Of a DNA stretch of 64,000 nt, positions 43,419 through 50,903 are shown one piece after another (the stretch's first letter is position 1; each line of letters begins with the position of its first letter). Position numbers and translations under genes: made by a program. Where the stretch lies: positions 62,001 through 126,000 of the forward strand of contig DAOKYU010000004.1 in the NCBI GenBank assembly GCA_035325995.1, written 5' to 3'. Below the pieces are notes generated by a model. The model worked only from the letters and a program-made list of their open reading frames with translations. It did no database searches and was not told the DNA's origin. The DNA comes from Thermodesulfobacteriota bacterium. Its GTDB lineage: Bacteria; Desulfobacterota_D; UBA1144; Nemesobacterales; UBA2774.

Positions 43419-43751
43419 TTAATCCTTTGACAGGCTGTTTTCGATGACTTCCGTTATGTGCCCCTTGGGAAGGGCCCCTATTATCTTGTCGTCGGGGGAG
43501 CCGTTCTTAAATAGTATCATCGTCGGTATGCTCCTGATCCCGAAGGCCTGCGCCGTGTAGGGGTTCTCGTCGACGTTCAGCTTTCCGACCTTTACCCTGC
43601 CCTCGTAATCCCCGGCAATCTCATCCAGAACGGGCGCGATAGCACGGCAGGGAGGGCACCACTCGGCCCAGAAATCGAGAAGTACGGGCACGTCCGACTT
43701 CACCACTTCGTCGTCGAAATTATCGTCTGTAATCTGTACCGTTTTTCCCAT
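43419..43751 (-). CDS. trxA: thioredoxin with unusual WCPPC active site
   Basis: A 110-residue cytoplasmic thioredoxin with no signal peptide, of standard length. The active site at 31-35 reads WCPPC, where thioredoxins normally have WCGPC. Other conserved parts are present: the DFWAEWC strand, KLNVDENPYTAQAFGIRSIPTMILFKNG with the cis-Pro (about 76), and a C-terminal helix. Pro in place of Gly between the cysteines is common in TlpA-type exported proteins and should shift the redox potential. Whether it is the main thioredoxin of the cell cannot be told. Confidence 0.93.
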   Translation of the reverse strand: MGKTVQITDDNFDDEVVKSDVPVLLDFWAEWCPPCRAIAPVLDEIAGDYEGRVKVGKLNVDENPYTAQAFGIRSIPTMILFKNGSPDDKIIGALPKGHITEVIENSLSKD

Positions 43752-43928
43752 TCGATATCTCCATCAATTTATTTTTAACGGATTAGATAACAAATGACGC
43801 TTTATGGATTCAAAGCCCGGCCCACCGCGGGGGAGCCCCGGGATCAAGGCCGCGGCCCCCGGCGCGGACCAAACCCTTCCCCGTATGCTATACTCTAAGA
43901 AAGCCTGAGGGCAGTATATGGGTGGTAA

Positions 43929-44630
43929 ATGGATTTATCTTCGCTTGATCTCAAGGACGTTTCCAATCTTTCGAATTTTTCGGGCATGGTGCCATTGTTC
44001 CCGTTATCGACGGTCGTCTTCTTTCCCAATACCCTTCTTCCCCTCCACGTTTTCGAGCCAAGATACAAACAAATGGTAAACGACGTCATTAAATCCGAAA
44101 GGATCATAGGCATGGCGCTTTTAAAACCTGGGTGGCAGTCGAACTACTACGGGAATCCGGATATTTACGACGTGGCCGGCATGGGAAGGATCGTGAGCTC
44201 CGAGACGTGCTCCGACGGGAAGATAAATATAGTCCTCTACGGCCTGAAGCGGGTGAGGATAACGGAGATAGTAAAGGACAAGCCCTACAGGCTCGCGCGG
44301 GTGGATATACTCGAAAACGCGCACGGGCCTAACGAAGAGAGCCTTCGGGTGCGGATAGAAGAGCTCGTCACGAAGTGGAACTTCACGCTCGGGGAAAAAG
44401 AGAAGGCCCACAGGATCAACGTCAACACGAAGCTGCCGCTCGACTGCCTCACCGACGCACTCGGCACGCTGATATTCTCGAATATATTCGAAAAGCAGAT
44501 GCTCCTCGAAGAGCCGGGCATCGAGAAGAGGGCGGAGATAATAATAAAGGATCTCCAGACGAGGCTCGACATAGTCTCGGTCACCGCCGGAAAAAGCTCC
44601 GGCATACTCGACAAGAGGAATCTAAACTGA
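43929..44630 (+). CDS. LON N-terminal substrate-binding domain protein
   Basis: A 233-residue protein consisting mainly of a Lon substrate-binding (LAN) domain. The hallmark is LFPLSTVVFFPNTLLPLHVFEPRYKQMVND (near 22-50), followed by IGMALLKPGW and the GMGRIV strand. No ATPase or protease domain follows, so it is a stand-alone LAN protein like those in many proteobacteria, whose role is unknown. The C-terminal half is helical. Its end overlaps the convergent hydrolase gene by 9 bases. Confidence 0.87.
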   Translation: MDLSSLDLKDVSNLSNFSGMVPLFPLSTVVFFPNTLLPLHVFEPRYKQMVNDVIKSERIIGMALLKPGWQSNYYGNPDIYDVAGMGRIVSSETCSDGKINIVLYGLKRVRITEIVKDKPYRLARVDILENAHGPNEESLRVRIEELVTKWNFTLGEKEKAHRINVNTKLPLDCLTDALGTLIFSNIFEKQMLLEEPGIEKRAEIIIKDLQTRLDIVSVTAGKSSGILDKRNLN

Positions 44631-45419
44631 TTCGGACCCCAGGAATTCGAGCACGAGCTCGTCCACCTCTTCCTGCCTTTCCCTCCAGAATCCGTGCCCC
44701 ACGCCCGGGAACGTCTTAAGCAGCGCCCCTTTTATCAGAGATGCGAGCTCCCGCGTCTTCTTCGGCGAGGTCGTAAGGTCGGTCTCCCCGAGCATCACCA
44801 GCGTCGGGGCGTTTATGCCCGATAGGAGCTCCGTCGTGTCGTGCGTTTCGACCGCCTGGCTCTGGCCTATGTAGCCACGGAGCGTGTCCGGGCTCTCGGG
44901 AACGGCGGCCATCGTGGCTTTCAGCGTGGAGATGTTCTTCTCGATGTATTCCCTCGTGTAGCCGAGGTAAAGGGCCATCGTCCAGACGGCCTTCATGCCG
45001 ACCTTCGATGCTATCTCTCTCCCCATGTCGAGTATGACGTTCCCCACCTCGTCGCGGGACGCAGCCGAGCATCCCATGACGAGCCTGCTCACCTTGTGAG
45101 GATGCCTTATGGCGAGCCACTGCCCTATCATGCCGCCCATCGACTTCCCCACGACGTGCGCACGCTCGATGCCGAGCGCGTCCATGAGCCCGGCCGTGTC
45201 GTCCGCCATGTCGGCCGTCGTGTATCCCGGCGCGGGCTTGTCCGAAAGCCCCGAGCCCCGGTTGTCGAATACGACCACCTTGAAGTGCTTCGAGTATATC
45301 GGCACCTGCGTCGCCCAGCTCTGCGCCTGGCTCCCGAGGCCGCCTATTAGGACGACCGGGTATCCCTCGCCGTGGACCTCGTAATATAATCTGACGCCGT
45401 CTACGTCCGCGTAAGCCAT
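44622..45419 (-). CDS. alpha/beta hydrolase, enol-lactonase-like
   Basis: A 265-residue alpha/beta-hydrolase. It has the oxyanion strand VVLIGGLGSQAQSW, the nucleophile elbow GKSMGG (Ser about 96), a catalytic Asp in LVMLGETDLTTSP and the final His in GVGHGFW. The GSGLSDKP and KSMGGMIGQWLA segments resemble 3-oxoadipate enol-lactonase and similar enzymes, but no aromatic-degradation genes are nearby, so the substrate is open. Its ATG overlaps the yqgF stop codon (TAATG), indicating coupling. Confidence 0.87.
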   Translation of the reverse strand: MAYADVDGVRLYYEVHGEGYPVVLIGGLGSQAQSWATQVPIYSKHFKVVVFDNRGSGLSDKPAPGYTTADMADDTAGLMDALGIERAHVVGKSMGGMIGQWLAIRHPHKVSRLVMGCSAASRDEVGNVILDMGREIASKVGMKAVWTMALYLGYTREYIEKNISTLKATMAAVPESPDTLRGYIGQSQAVETHDTTELLSGINAPTLVMLGETDLTTSPKKTRELASLIKGALLKTFPGVGHGFWRERQEEVDELVLEFLGSESV

Positions 45420-45856
45420 TAGTAGTCGTCCTCCGGTGTTATGGGTCTTTTCGATTCCAGATACTCGGCAAGTATATACACGGCCGCCATCTTGTCGATC
45501 ACCTTTTTCCGCTTCTTCCGCGAGACGTCGGCTTCTATAAGGAACCGCTCGGCGTTCTTCGTGGAATAGCTCTCGTCCCAGAAATTTACGGGGATTCCGA
45601 ATCTCCCGAGGACGGTCGAGGCGAACTTCTTTATCTCCTCTCCCCTACGTGTCATTCCCCCGTCGCCCCGCATCGGAAGGCCGACGAGGAGCTCGCCGGG
45701 CTCGTACTCCGCGATTATCTTCGAGAGCTCGGCCGTGTCGTGCTCGATATCCTTCCGCATTATCGTGGTCACGCCGTTGGCCGTAATGCCGAGGAGGTCG
45801 CTTACCGCGACACCTATGGTCTTCGAGCCGACGTCGAGCGCAAGTGTTCGTTTCAT
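45419..45856 (-). CDS. yqgF: YqgF/RuvX pre-16S rRNA nuclease (RNase H fold)
   Basis: A 145-residue RNase H-fold protein that matures the 5' end of 16S rRNA and was also described as a Holliday-junction resolvase. It has LALDVGSKTIGVAVSD (catalytic Asp about 7), ELLVGLPMRGDG, NFWDESYSTKNAE (Glu about 97) and KKVIDKMAAVYIL with the last Asp. Length and motifs match the family. Confidence 0.94.
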   Translation of the reverse strand: MKRTLALDVGSKTIGVAVSDLLGITANGVTTIMRKDIEHDTAELSKIIAEYEPGELLVGLPMRGDGGMTRRGEEIKKFASTVLGRFGIPVNFWDESYSTKNAERFLIEADVSRKKRKKVIDKMAAVYILAEYLESKRPITPEDDY

Positions 45857-45926
45857 ATGAATCGTCCGGGCGGGCGTACCGATATTGTAACATTATCGCG
45901 GGCTCAATCGGGAATGGTGTAAGGCA

Positions 45927-46739
45927 TCAGTAAAGCGTCTCGTCGGTATAGGTATCGATCCTGTTCCGCCAGCCGGGAAGCCACCTCTTCTCGTTACGCC
46001 CGGGGGGAGAATTCTTAACCCGCCTTTCGAGGACGAACTCCGCCGACCGTGCGAATTCTTCGAGCGCCTCGGGGCCTGTCCCGGCCCCTTTCATATTGGC
46101 GAGCACCTGGAGGAGCCCCCACCCCTGCCCCTCGTACCTTTCGGACTCCGAGACCCCCTCGCCCTTGAAATTGACGTAGTCGATGAGGGCATACATCCCC
46201 ATGCCGGACTCGGCGACGCGGTAGAACTGCCTTTCTATGTTACCCCTCATCTCGGGCGGGGCGGCCTTCAGCATGGCAGGGAGGCTCTTTTCGAGCCTGT
46301 CGGCTATGAAGGACGTCTGGAGCGCAAACGTGCCCAGTAGAAACTCCCTCAGGGAAACCATCCTCGGCGACTCGAATTCATTGTAAAATTCAGAGCGCGA
46401 CTTCCACGGAAGATCGAAGGGGCGAAGGTCCCGAAGCCACTTCGGAATCGAAGCGCCTTCTGACTTCATATACTCGATCAGCGCGGGAAAGGTCTCGACG
46501 AAGCGGTACTCCTCACCCGCCGGATACCAGAGGAAGTGCCCTATGCCGAGAGAGGCGAACTCCTCCCCTTCGTTCCACGCGGTGAGGTTCGCGGGCTTTC
46601 CGCCCGCCTCGTTTTTGTATATGAGGGCGCCTATCCGGGCGAGCTCGCCCTCGGACAGGGGCAGCTCCCTCGCTATGGATAGAGAGAACGAAAGGCATAG
46701 TGCCGGTATGAAGGTTAAAGACGCAAGCGCCCGTCGCAT
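45927..46739 (-). CDS. exported protein, possibly lysozyme-like
   Basis: A 270-residue exported protein with a signal peptide (cleavage near IARELP, residue about 25). The first mature helix ends in YKNEAGG (about 42-48) and is followed by LTAWNEGEEFASLGIGHFLWYPAG (about 52-75), an arrangement recalling the Glu plus GIGH/GYGH pattern of phage-lysozyme-type glycan hydrolases. The rest is helical. I cannot name the family, and the enzyme activity is inference. GGAGG lies 7 bases before ATG. Confidence 0.65.
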   Translation of the reverse strand: MRRALASLTFIPALCLSFSLSIARELPLSEGELARIGALIYKNEAGGKPANLTAWNEGEEFASLGIGHFLWYPAGEEYRFVETFPALIEYMKSEGASIPKWLRDLRPFDLPWKSRSEFYNEFESPRMVSLREFLLGTFALQTSFIADRLEKSLPAMLKAAPPEMRGNIERQFYRVAESGMGMYALIDYVNFKGEGVSESERYEGQGWGLLQVLANMKGAGTGPEALEEFARSAEFVLERRVKNSPPGRNEKRWLPGWRNRIDTYTDETLY

Positions 46740-46797
46740 ACGACAGCCTCCGTAAATGAATTACAGATATATGCCGGAACAACCGAATATACGGCCT

Positions 46798-47019
46798 TTA
46801 CCTGTATATATGGTGCTTGAGGTGCTCTTTATTGGTGATTCTTTCGAAGACTTCGCCGCACTTGTCGCATGCGTACCTGACCTCGGTCGGCGGGTGGCTT
46901 ATGCCGCACCCGACCAGAATCCACCCGAAGATCGAGTAGCTCGGCTTGGGAACTATCCAGGAATTATTCCTCGTGTGTCCGCACCTGCATGTTTTCTCTG
47001 AAGATGTCTGCTCGCTCAT
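46798..47019 (-). CDS. small zinc-ribbon protein
   Basis: A 73-residue protein with two cysteine pairs, CRC near residue 11-13 and CDKC near 51-54, around a conserved-looking core SYSIFGWILVGCGISHPPTEVRYACDKCG. The pairs could hold one zinc ion. Similar short proteins with CRCGH at the start are widespread in proteobacteria and unnamed. Coding is supported by the motif and by a plausible ATG, not by length. Confidence 0.7.
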   Translation of the reverse strand: MSEQTSSEKTCRCGHTRNNSWIVPKPSYSIFGWILVGCGISHPPTEVRYACDKCGEVFERITNKEHLKHHIYR

Positions 47020-47147
47020 GGTGTAATCGAACCGGCAAATATTCTAAACTGTTTTAGCCGCATATCAATATAACAGGATAATGGGCTCTCCGGCCCCCAA
47101 ACCGAAGAGTATAGCGGACGGAAAGGCCTTTTGCGCGGGGGATTGGG

Positions 47148-47573
47148 CTATTCTGCGCCGGGAATGCCGGGCTTCCGGAGCCGCTTTACCTCGGAGCGGC
47201 GCTTCTTTTGGGAAAGCCTCTTTTCCCTGGACGCCGCAGTAGGCCTCGTTTTCCGCCTCGGTGTGGGCTTCACGGCCGCCTTCCTTACCATTTCGGTCAG
47301 GCGGTCGATTGCGTCCCTGCGGTTCTTCTCCTGGCTCCTGAACCTTTTCGCCTCGATAATGATTATCCCCTCGTCGGTCGCCCTGTTTCCGGCGATTTTG
47401 AGAAGGCGCTCCTTAACCCCGGATTCAAGGCTTTCCGAGCCGGCGGCGTCGAAACGGAGCTGCACCGCCGTCGAAACCTTGTTGACATTTTGCCCGCCCG
47501 GCCCCGAGGCGCGGACGAATTCGAGGCTTATCTCGTCGTCCGGGATGACGATATTCCGCGTTATTCTGGGCAT
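47148..47573 (-). CDS. arfB: alternative ribosome-rescue factor ArfB (YaeJ)
   Basis: A peptidyl-tRNA hydrolase that frees ribosomes stalled at the end of broken mRNAs. The 141-residue protein has the catalytic GGQ in RASGPGGQNVNKVSTAVQLRFD (about 22-43) and a basic C-terminal tail (about 105-141: SREKRLSQKKRRSEVKRLR) that enters the empty mRNA channel. It lacks the codon-recognition domain of full release factors. The length matches E. coli ArfB (140). Confidence 0.95.
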   Translation of the reverse strand: MPRITRNIVIPDDEISLEFVRASGPGGQNVNKVSTAVQLRFDAAGSESLESGVKERLLKIAGNRATDEGIIIIEAKRFRSQEKNRRDAIDRLTEMVRKAAVKPTPRRKTRPTAASREKRLSQKKRRSEVKRLRKPGIPGAE

Positions 47574-47644
47574 GAATACAATTTATAAATCCGCGGGGAA
47601 TTATTCAAGTGGTTTGTATGTAGAAGAGGATGAGAAGATAAAAA

Positions 47645-47674
47645 GCGGCGGGAGGGTTTCGCCTCTCCCGCCGC
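47645..47674 (-). terminator. rho-independent terminator after amtB
   Basis: The stem GCGGCGGGAG pairs with CTCCCGCCGC around a 10-base loop. On the minus strand it is followed by TTTTTATCTTC. It lies 23 bases past the amtB stop codon. Confidence 0.88.
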
Positions 47675-47697
47675 CTCGCCGGTTTTATCCGAATCGT

Positions 47698-49080
47698 TTA
47701 TTCATCTTTAAGGCTCATTCCATATTCAGGCGTGCCGTAGCCGTGGGCCATCTGGAAGCCGCTGTAGGCTTCTTCGCCATGCTCGCTGATATCGAGGCCG
47801 GCTTCTTCCTTGTCCGGGGAAAGCCTGAGACCTACTATAGCCTTTACGATCATAAGGATTATAGAGGTTCCGACGAAGGAGAATATCCAGGTGACAGCCA
47901 CGCCGACAAACTGTATCCAGAGCTGTTCGGGGTTGCCGAAGAAAAGGCCGTTCGCTCCGTCCGGGTTGACCGCCGTGGAGGCGAACAGCCCTGTTGCGAG
48001 AGCGCCCCAGGTGCCGCCTACGCCGTGTACGCCGACTACGTCGAGAGAGTCGTCATATCCGAGCTTTGGCTTAAGATTAACCGCAAAGAGGCACAGGACG
48101 CCACCGCCGAGGCCTATTATAATAGCGGCCATCGGGCTTACGAAGCCAGCGGCAGGAGTAATGGCGACGAGGCCGGCGACAGCACCGGTGGCCGCACCGA
48201 GGACAGTGGGCTTACCCCTCATCATCCATTCGACAAAAACCCATGCCAGGACCGCAGCGGCCGTGGCGAGCTGGGTTGTAACGAAGGCCGTGGCCGCGAG
48301 CCCGTTCGCCCCGAGGGCGCTGCCGGCATTGAACCCGAACCACCCTACCCACAGAAGGGCCGCACCGATGACGCTGAAGGGCAGAATATGAGGAGCCATT
48401 GGCAGCTTACCGTATCCGGTTCGCCTTCCAAGCAGCAATGCCGCCGCGAGGGCCGCAGCACCGGAGCTTATGTGAACGACAGTGCCGCCCGCGAAGTCCA
48501 GTGCGCCCATTGCGCCTATCCATCCACCGCCCCAAACCCAGTGGGCCAGCGGATCGTAGATCAATGTCGTCCATATAAGGGAAAAAAGAATAAAAGCGCT
48601 GAATTTCATGCGTTCGGCGAACGCCCCCGAGATAAGGGCGACGGTTATTATTGCGAACGTCATCTGGAAAACCATGAACAGGCTGTGGGGTATGGTCGAC
48701 CCGTCAGCCGGCTCCGGCCCGACGCCGCTCAGGCCGAAGAAATCGAAGCCGCCGACCAGGGACGAGACATCACTCCCGAAAGCCAGCGTATATCCGATAA
48801 TCGCCCACTGAATGCTTATAAGAGCGGCCAGGAAAAAGCTTTGCATTATAGTTCCGAGCGCATTCTTGGATCTGACAAGACCGCCGTAAAACAAAAACAG
48901 GCCCGGTATGGTCATCATCAACACCAGGGCCGAAGAGGTCAATATCCAGGCCGTGTCCCCGGTATCCAGGGTGGAGGCCTCTTCCTGAGCGAACGTCAGC
49001 TCTGGAAAGAGCACAACCAAAGCCAATAAAAACAACGCGCCAAGCGCCGGGAATTTATACTTCGAGCAGGTCCTTATCAT
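47698..49080 (-). CDS. amtB: ammonium transporter
   Basis: Inner-membrane ammonium channel. The 460-residue protein has a signal-like N-terminal segment (about 10-31) and 11 membrane helices. The twin-histidine pore residues lie in FAGGTVVHISSGAAAL (about 190) and GVHGVGGTWGALATGLF (about 341); GLFLFYGGLVRSKNAL and the segment from ATGAVAGLVAITPAAG are Amt signatures. ATG 49080 follows AGGAGG by 7 bases; a TTG two codons earlier is less likely. The sigma-54 promoter upstream fits NtrC control under nitrogen limitation. No glnK is adjacent, although most amtB genes have one. Confidence 0.96.
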   Translation of the reverse strand: MIRTCSKYKFPALGALFLLALVVLFPELTFAQEEASTLDTGDTAWILTSSALVLMMTIPGLFLFYGGLVRSKNALGTIMQSFFLAALISIQWAIIGYTLAFGSDVSSLVGGFDFFGLSGVGPEPADGSTIPHSLFMVFQMTFAIITVALISGAFAERMKFSAFILFSLIWTTLIYDPLAHWVWGGGWIGAMGALDFAGGTVVHISSGAAALAAALLLGRRTGYGKLPMAPHILPFSVIGAALLWVGWFGFNAGSALGANGLAATAFVTTQLATAAAVLAWVFVEWMMRGKPTVLGAATGAVAGLVAITPAAGFVSPMAAIIIGLGGGVLCLFAVNLKPKLGYDDSLDVVGVHGVGGTWGALATGLFASTAVNPDGANGLFFGNPEQLWIQFVGVAVTWIFSFVGTSIILMIVKAIVGLRLSPDKEEAGLDISEHGEEAYSGFQMAHGYGTPEYGMSLKDE

Positions 49081-49188
49081 TGACAATCCTCCTTTGTATT
49101 AGCTGGCTGATTTCAAAACGTAAAATGATTCGAGCATGTCCGAGACCCTCCTGCCAGTAATCAATCTCGTTTATTAGCTCTCTATGTT

Positions 49189-49204
49189 TGCAAACTGCAT
49201 ACCA
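49189..49204 (-). promoter_or_regulatory. sigma-54 promoter of amtB
   Basis: Read on the minus strand, TGGTATGCAGTTTGCA has GG and GC exactly 10 bases apart with TTGCA at -12. Transcription would start near 49178, about 98 bases before the amtB ATG. The promoter lies within a perfect 9-bp inverted repeat, TGCAAACTG-N5-CAGTTTGCA. Confidence 0.87.
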
Positions 49205-49240
49205 GTTTGCATAATGAATTATTGTCAATGATTATGGGAC

Positions 49241-49255
49241 ATTGCAGGAGGCAAT
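49241..49255. promoter_or_regulatory. short palindrome upstream of the amtB promoter
   Basis: ATTGC-N5-GCAAT is a perfect 5+5 inverted repeat about 38 bases upstream of the -24 element. It may be an activator half-site pair, though it does not match the NtrC consensus TGCACC-N5-GGTGCA well. Confidence 0.35.
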
Positions 49256-49300
49256 CTATAGAATCGTGCTTAAATCTTGAGCAAACAATCTTAAAATTTA

Positions 49301-49580
49301 AACATTAGGGCCGGTGACACCTCTTTTTCTGTGGGCACTCCGATGCGGCACGGACCGCACGGGAAACTGCCCCGAGGAAAGACAGCGCTCCGGTACACCC
49401 GGCAAAGCGCCCCGTAAGACATCTCGTATGTTCAGGTAACAGCCTGTCAGGATTGACATTTTCGGGTACCGTACGACGCCGGAAACGGTTCGGAGAATTT
49501 TATGGGAAATTGAAACGGGCGTATCCACGATACAGGAACGATTTTAACTCCCGGCTCGCGCGGCCGCCCGAATTTCGTCG
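49301..49580. other. gap with no recognisable gene
   Basis: About 280 bases between the amtB control region and the acrylyl-CoA reductase-like gene. It is GC-rich, with several short hairpins (for example TGCGG-N6-CCGCA). Reading frames here show no protein-like composition. A structured RNA is possible, but it matches none of the classes I know. Confidence 0.4.
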
Positions 49581-50579
49581 TTATTCTTGAAGGTTTACGA
49601 CGACCCTCCCCTTCTGGCCGCCTTTTAAAATGAGCTCTATCTGCTCGTCGAGGCCGTCGAGCGTGACCTCCGTTGCTATGCCGTCGAGGTCTATTTTCCA
49701 CTCGCCCCCGAGCTTCGACCAGACCTTCCTTCTCGCGTCCATCGGGCAATAAGCGGAATCTATGCCGACGAGCGAAACGCCCCTCAGGATAAAGGGGTAA
49801 ACGTTTATCGGGAGATCGCCCGAGGCCACGTTCCCGCAGCAGGTCACGACGCCGTGCTGCTTTGCGGATTTTATCGCGGTCGCCAGTATTTCGCCGCCCA
49901 CCGTATCGACGGCCCCGGCCCACCTCCCCTTGAGAAGAGGCCTTCCGGATGTGTCCGCTGAATCCGCCCTGCTTATGATCTCCTTAACGCCGAGCCCGGT
50001 CAAAAATTCCTTCTGATCCGTCTTGCCGGTAGACGCGACCACGCTGTAGCCGGCCTTGGCCAGTATCGCGCACGCAACGCTCCCGACGCCGCCCGTCGCC
50101 CCCGTGACGAGGACTTCGCCCATGTCCGGCACGACGCCGTATTCCTCTATTTTGTAGACGGACAGGGCGGCCGTAAACCCCGCCGTGCCGTATATCATGC
50201 TCTCCCTCGCGGAAAGCCCCTCCGGCAGGCCGACCACCCACCCGGCCGGCACGCGTATGTACTCGCCGTACCCCCCGTCGGTATTCGCGCCGAGGTCGTA
50301 GCCCGTTACGAGAACCTCCTCCCCGGGCTTTATCTGCGGAGACGAGCTCTCCTCTACGACCCCCGCCGCATCTATACCCGGGGTATGCGGGTAGCCCTTC
50401 GTGACACCCTTGTTGCCCGTCGCCGAAAGGGCGTCTTTAAAGTTAAGCGAGGAATACCGGACCCTTATGAGCACCTCCCCATCCGGAAGATCGCCTACCG
50501 ACCGCTCCTTGATGGACCTCGTGAACTTGCCGCCTTCCTCCTCTTCTACGACCAGTGCCCTGAATTTTTTGTCACTCAT
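49581..50579 (-). CDS. acuI: YhdH/YhfP family quinone oxidoreductase, acrylyl-CoA reductase-like
   Basis: A 332-residue zinc-free medium-chain reductase using NADPH. It has the YhdH start FRALVVEEEEGGKFTRSI, YSSLNFKDALSATGNKGV, a YPHTPGIDAAG segment, the cofactor-binding GATGGVGSVACAIL (about 155-168) and VDTVGGEILATAI. Homologues reduce acryloyl-CoA, as in dimethylsulfoniopropionate breakdown, or other enones. ATG 50579 follows GAGGAGG by 7 bases. A perfect palindromic operator overlaps its probable promoter. The gene name is given for family, not proven substrate. Confidence 0.85.
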   Translation of the reverse strand: MSDKKFRALVVEEEEGGKFTRSIKERSVGDLPDGEVLIRVRYSSLNFKDALSATGNKGVTKGYPHTPGIDAAGVVEESSSPQIKPGEEVLVTGYDLGANTDGGYGEYIRVPAGWVVGLPEGLSARESMIYGTAGFTAALSVYKIEEYGVVPDMGEVLVTGATGGVGSVACAILAKAGYSVVASTGKTDQKEFLTGLGVKEIISRADSADTSGRPLLKGRWAGAVDTVGGEILATAIKSAKQHGVVTCCGNVASGDLPINVYPFILRGVSLVGIDSAYCPMDARRKVWSKLGGEWKIDLDGIATEVTLDGLDEQIELILKGGQKGRVVVNLQE

Positions 50580-50645
50580 GGAATCGCCTCCTCGAAATTC
50601 CGCAGTTTCGCGCGGGGACGGGTTATATAAACACCCCTAAGAAAT

Positions 50646-50665
50646 ATTACCGAATATTCGGTAAT
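50646..50665. promoter_or_regulatory. 20-bp perfect palindrome, likely repressor operator for acuI-like gene
   Basis: ATTACCGAATATTCGGTAAT is its own reverse complement. It lies 67-86 bases upstream of the acuI-like ATG, just before a TTTATATAAC stretch that could hold the -10 box. This shape is typical of TetR-family operators, which often guard enone-reductase genes. No tetR gene is in the window near it. Confidence 0.75.
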
Positions 50666-50740
50666 GACAACCGCCGGCGGGGTTTTAAAGCCTGTTGCCC
50701 GCGGCTACGACGGGTGATATGCTTTGCATATACACAGAGA

Positions 50741-50840
50741 GTCCTGATCCGAAAAGGCAAATCGCTAGAAAGGGCGGGGCGCAAAGCCTGAGCCTAAAGG
50801 CCTCCCGGCCCACGGCAATCCGGCTGCCGAATAGAGGGAC
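50741..50840 (+). promoter_or_regulatory. cyclic-di-GMP riboswitch (GEMM-I class)
   Basis: The RNA shows the main GEMM-I landmarks in order: a closing stem (50741-50745 with 50836-50840), GGCAAA (50756-50761), a GAAA tetraloop hairpin (from 50762), the invariant GCAAAGCC (50781-50788), the tetraloop receptor CCTAA (50793-50797), and the last hairpin CGGCA-N7-TGCCG (50813-50829) with the same 7-base loop as the Vibrio Vc2 aptamer. The base aligned with Vc2 G20 (50757) is G, as in c-di-GMP binders. Downstream, CCCTC (50868-50872) can pair either with GAGGG in the closing stem or with GAGGG of the ribosome binding site, suggesting control of translation of the next gene. Confidence 0.85.
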
Positions 50841-50903
50841 GACGAATTTTCATCCTGCCTTACTAAGCCCTCGAAACGGAGACGGACCGGGGAGGGTGGT
50901 ATA

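Noticed and set aside
47131..49029. A 632-codon plus-strand open frame across arfB and amtB
   Set aside because: It is antisense to two clearly identified genes, spans the terminator between them, and its translation is low-complexity with no domain. GC-rich codon use on the real strand explains it.
49370..49400. GAGGAAAG, as found in RNase P RNA
   Set aside because: The surrounding sequence lacks the other conserved RNase P blocks and the gap is too short for the full RNA.
49298..49528. Small 76-codon frame upstream of amtB
   Set aside because: No ribosome binding site, unusual composition, and it lies in a gap with hairpins; not supported as a gene.
50706..50731. Sigma-54-like TTTGCA after GGG upstream of the riboswitch
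   Set aside because: The GG and GC are 11 or 12 bases apart rather than the strict 10, so it is not called a promoter; ATATGC-TTT-GCATAT there is just a short palindrome.
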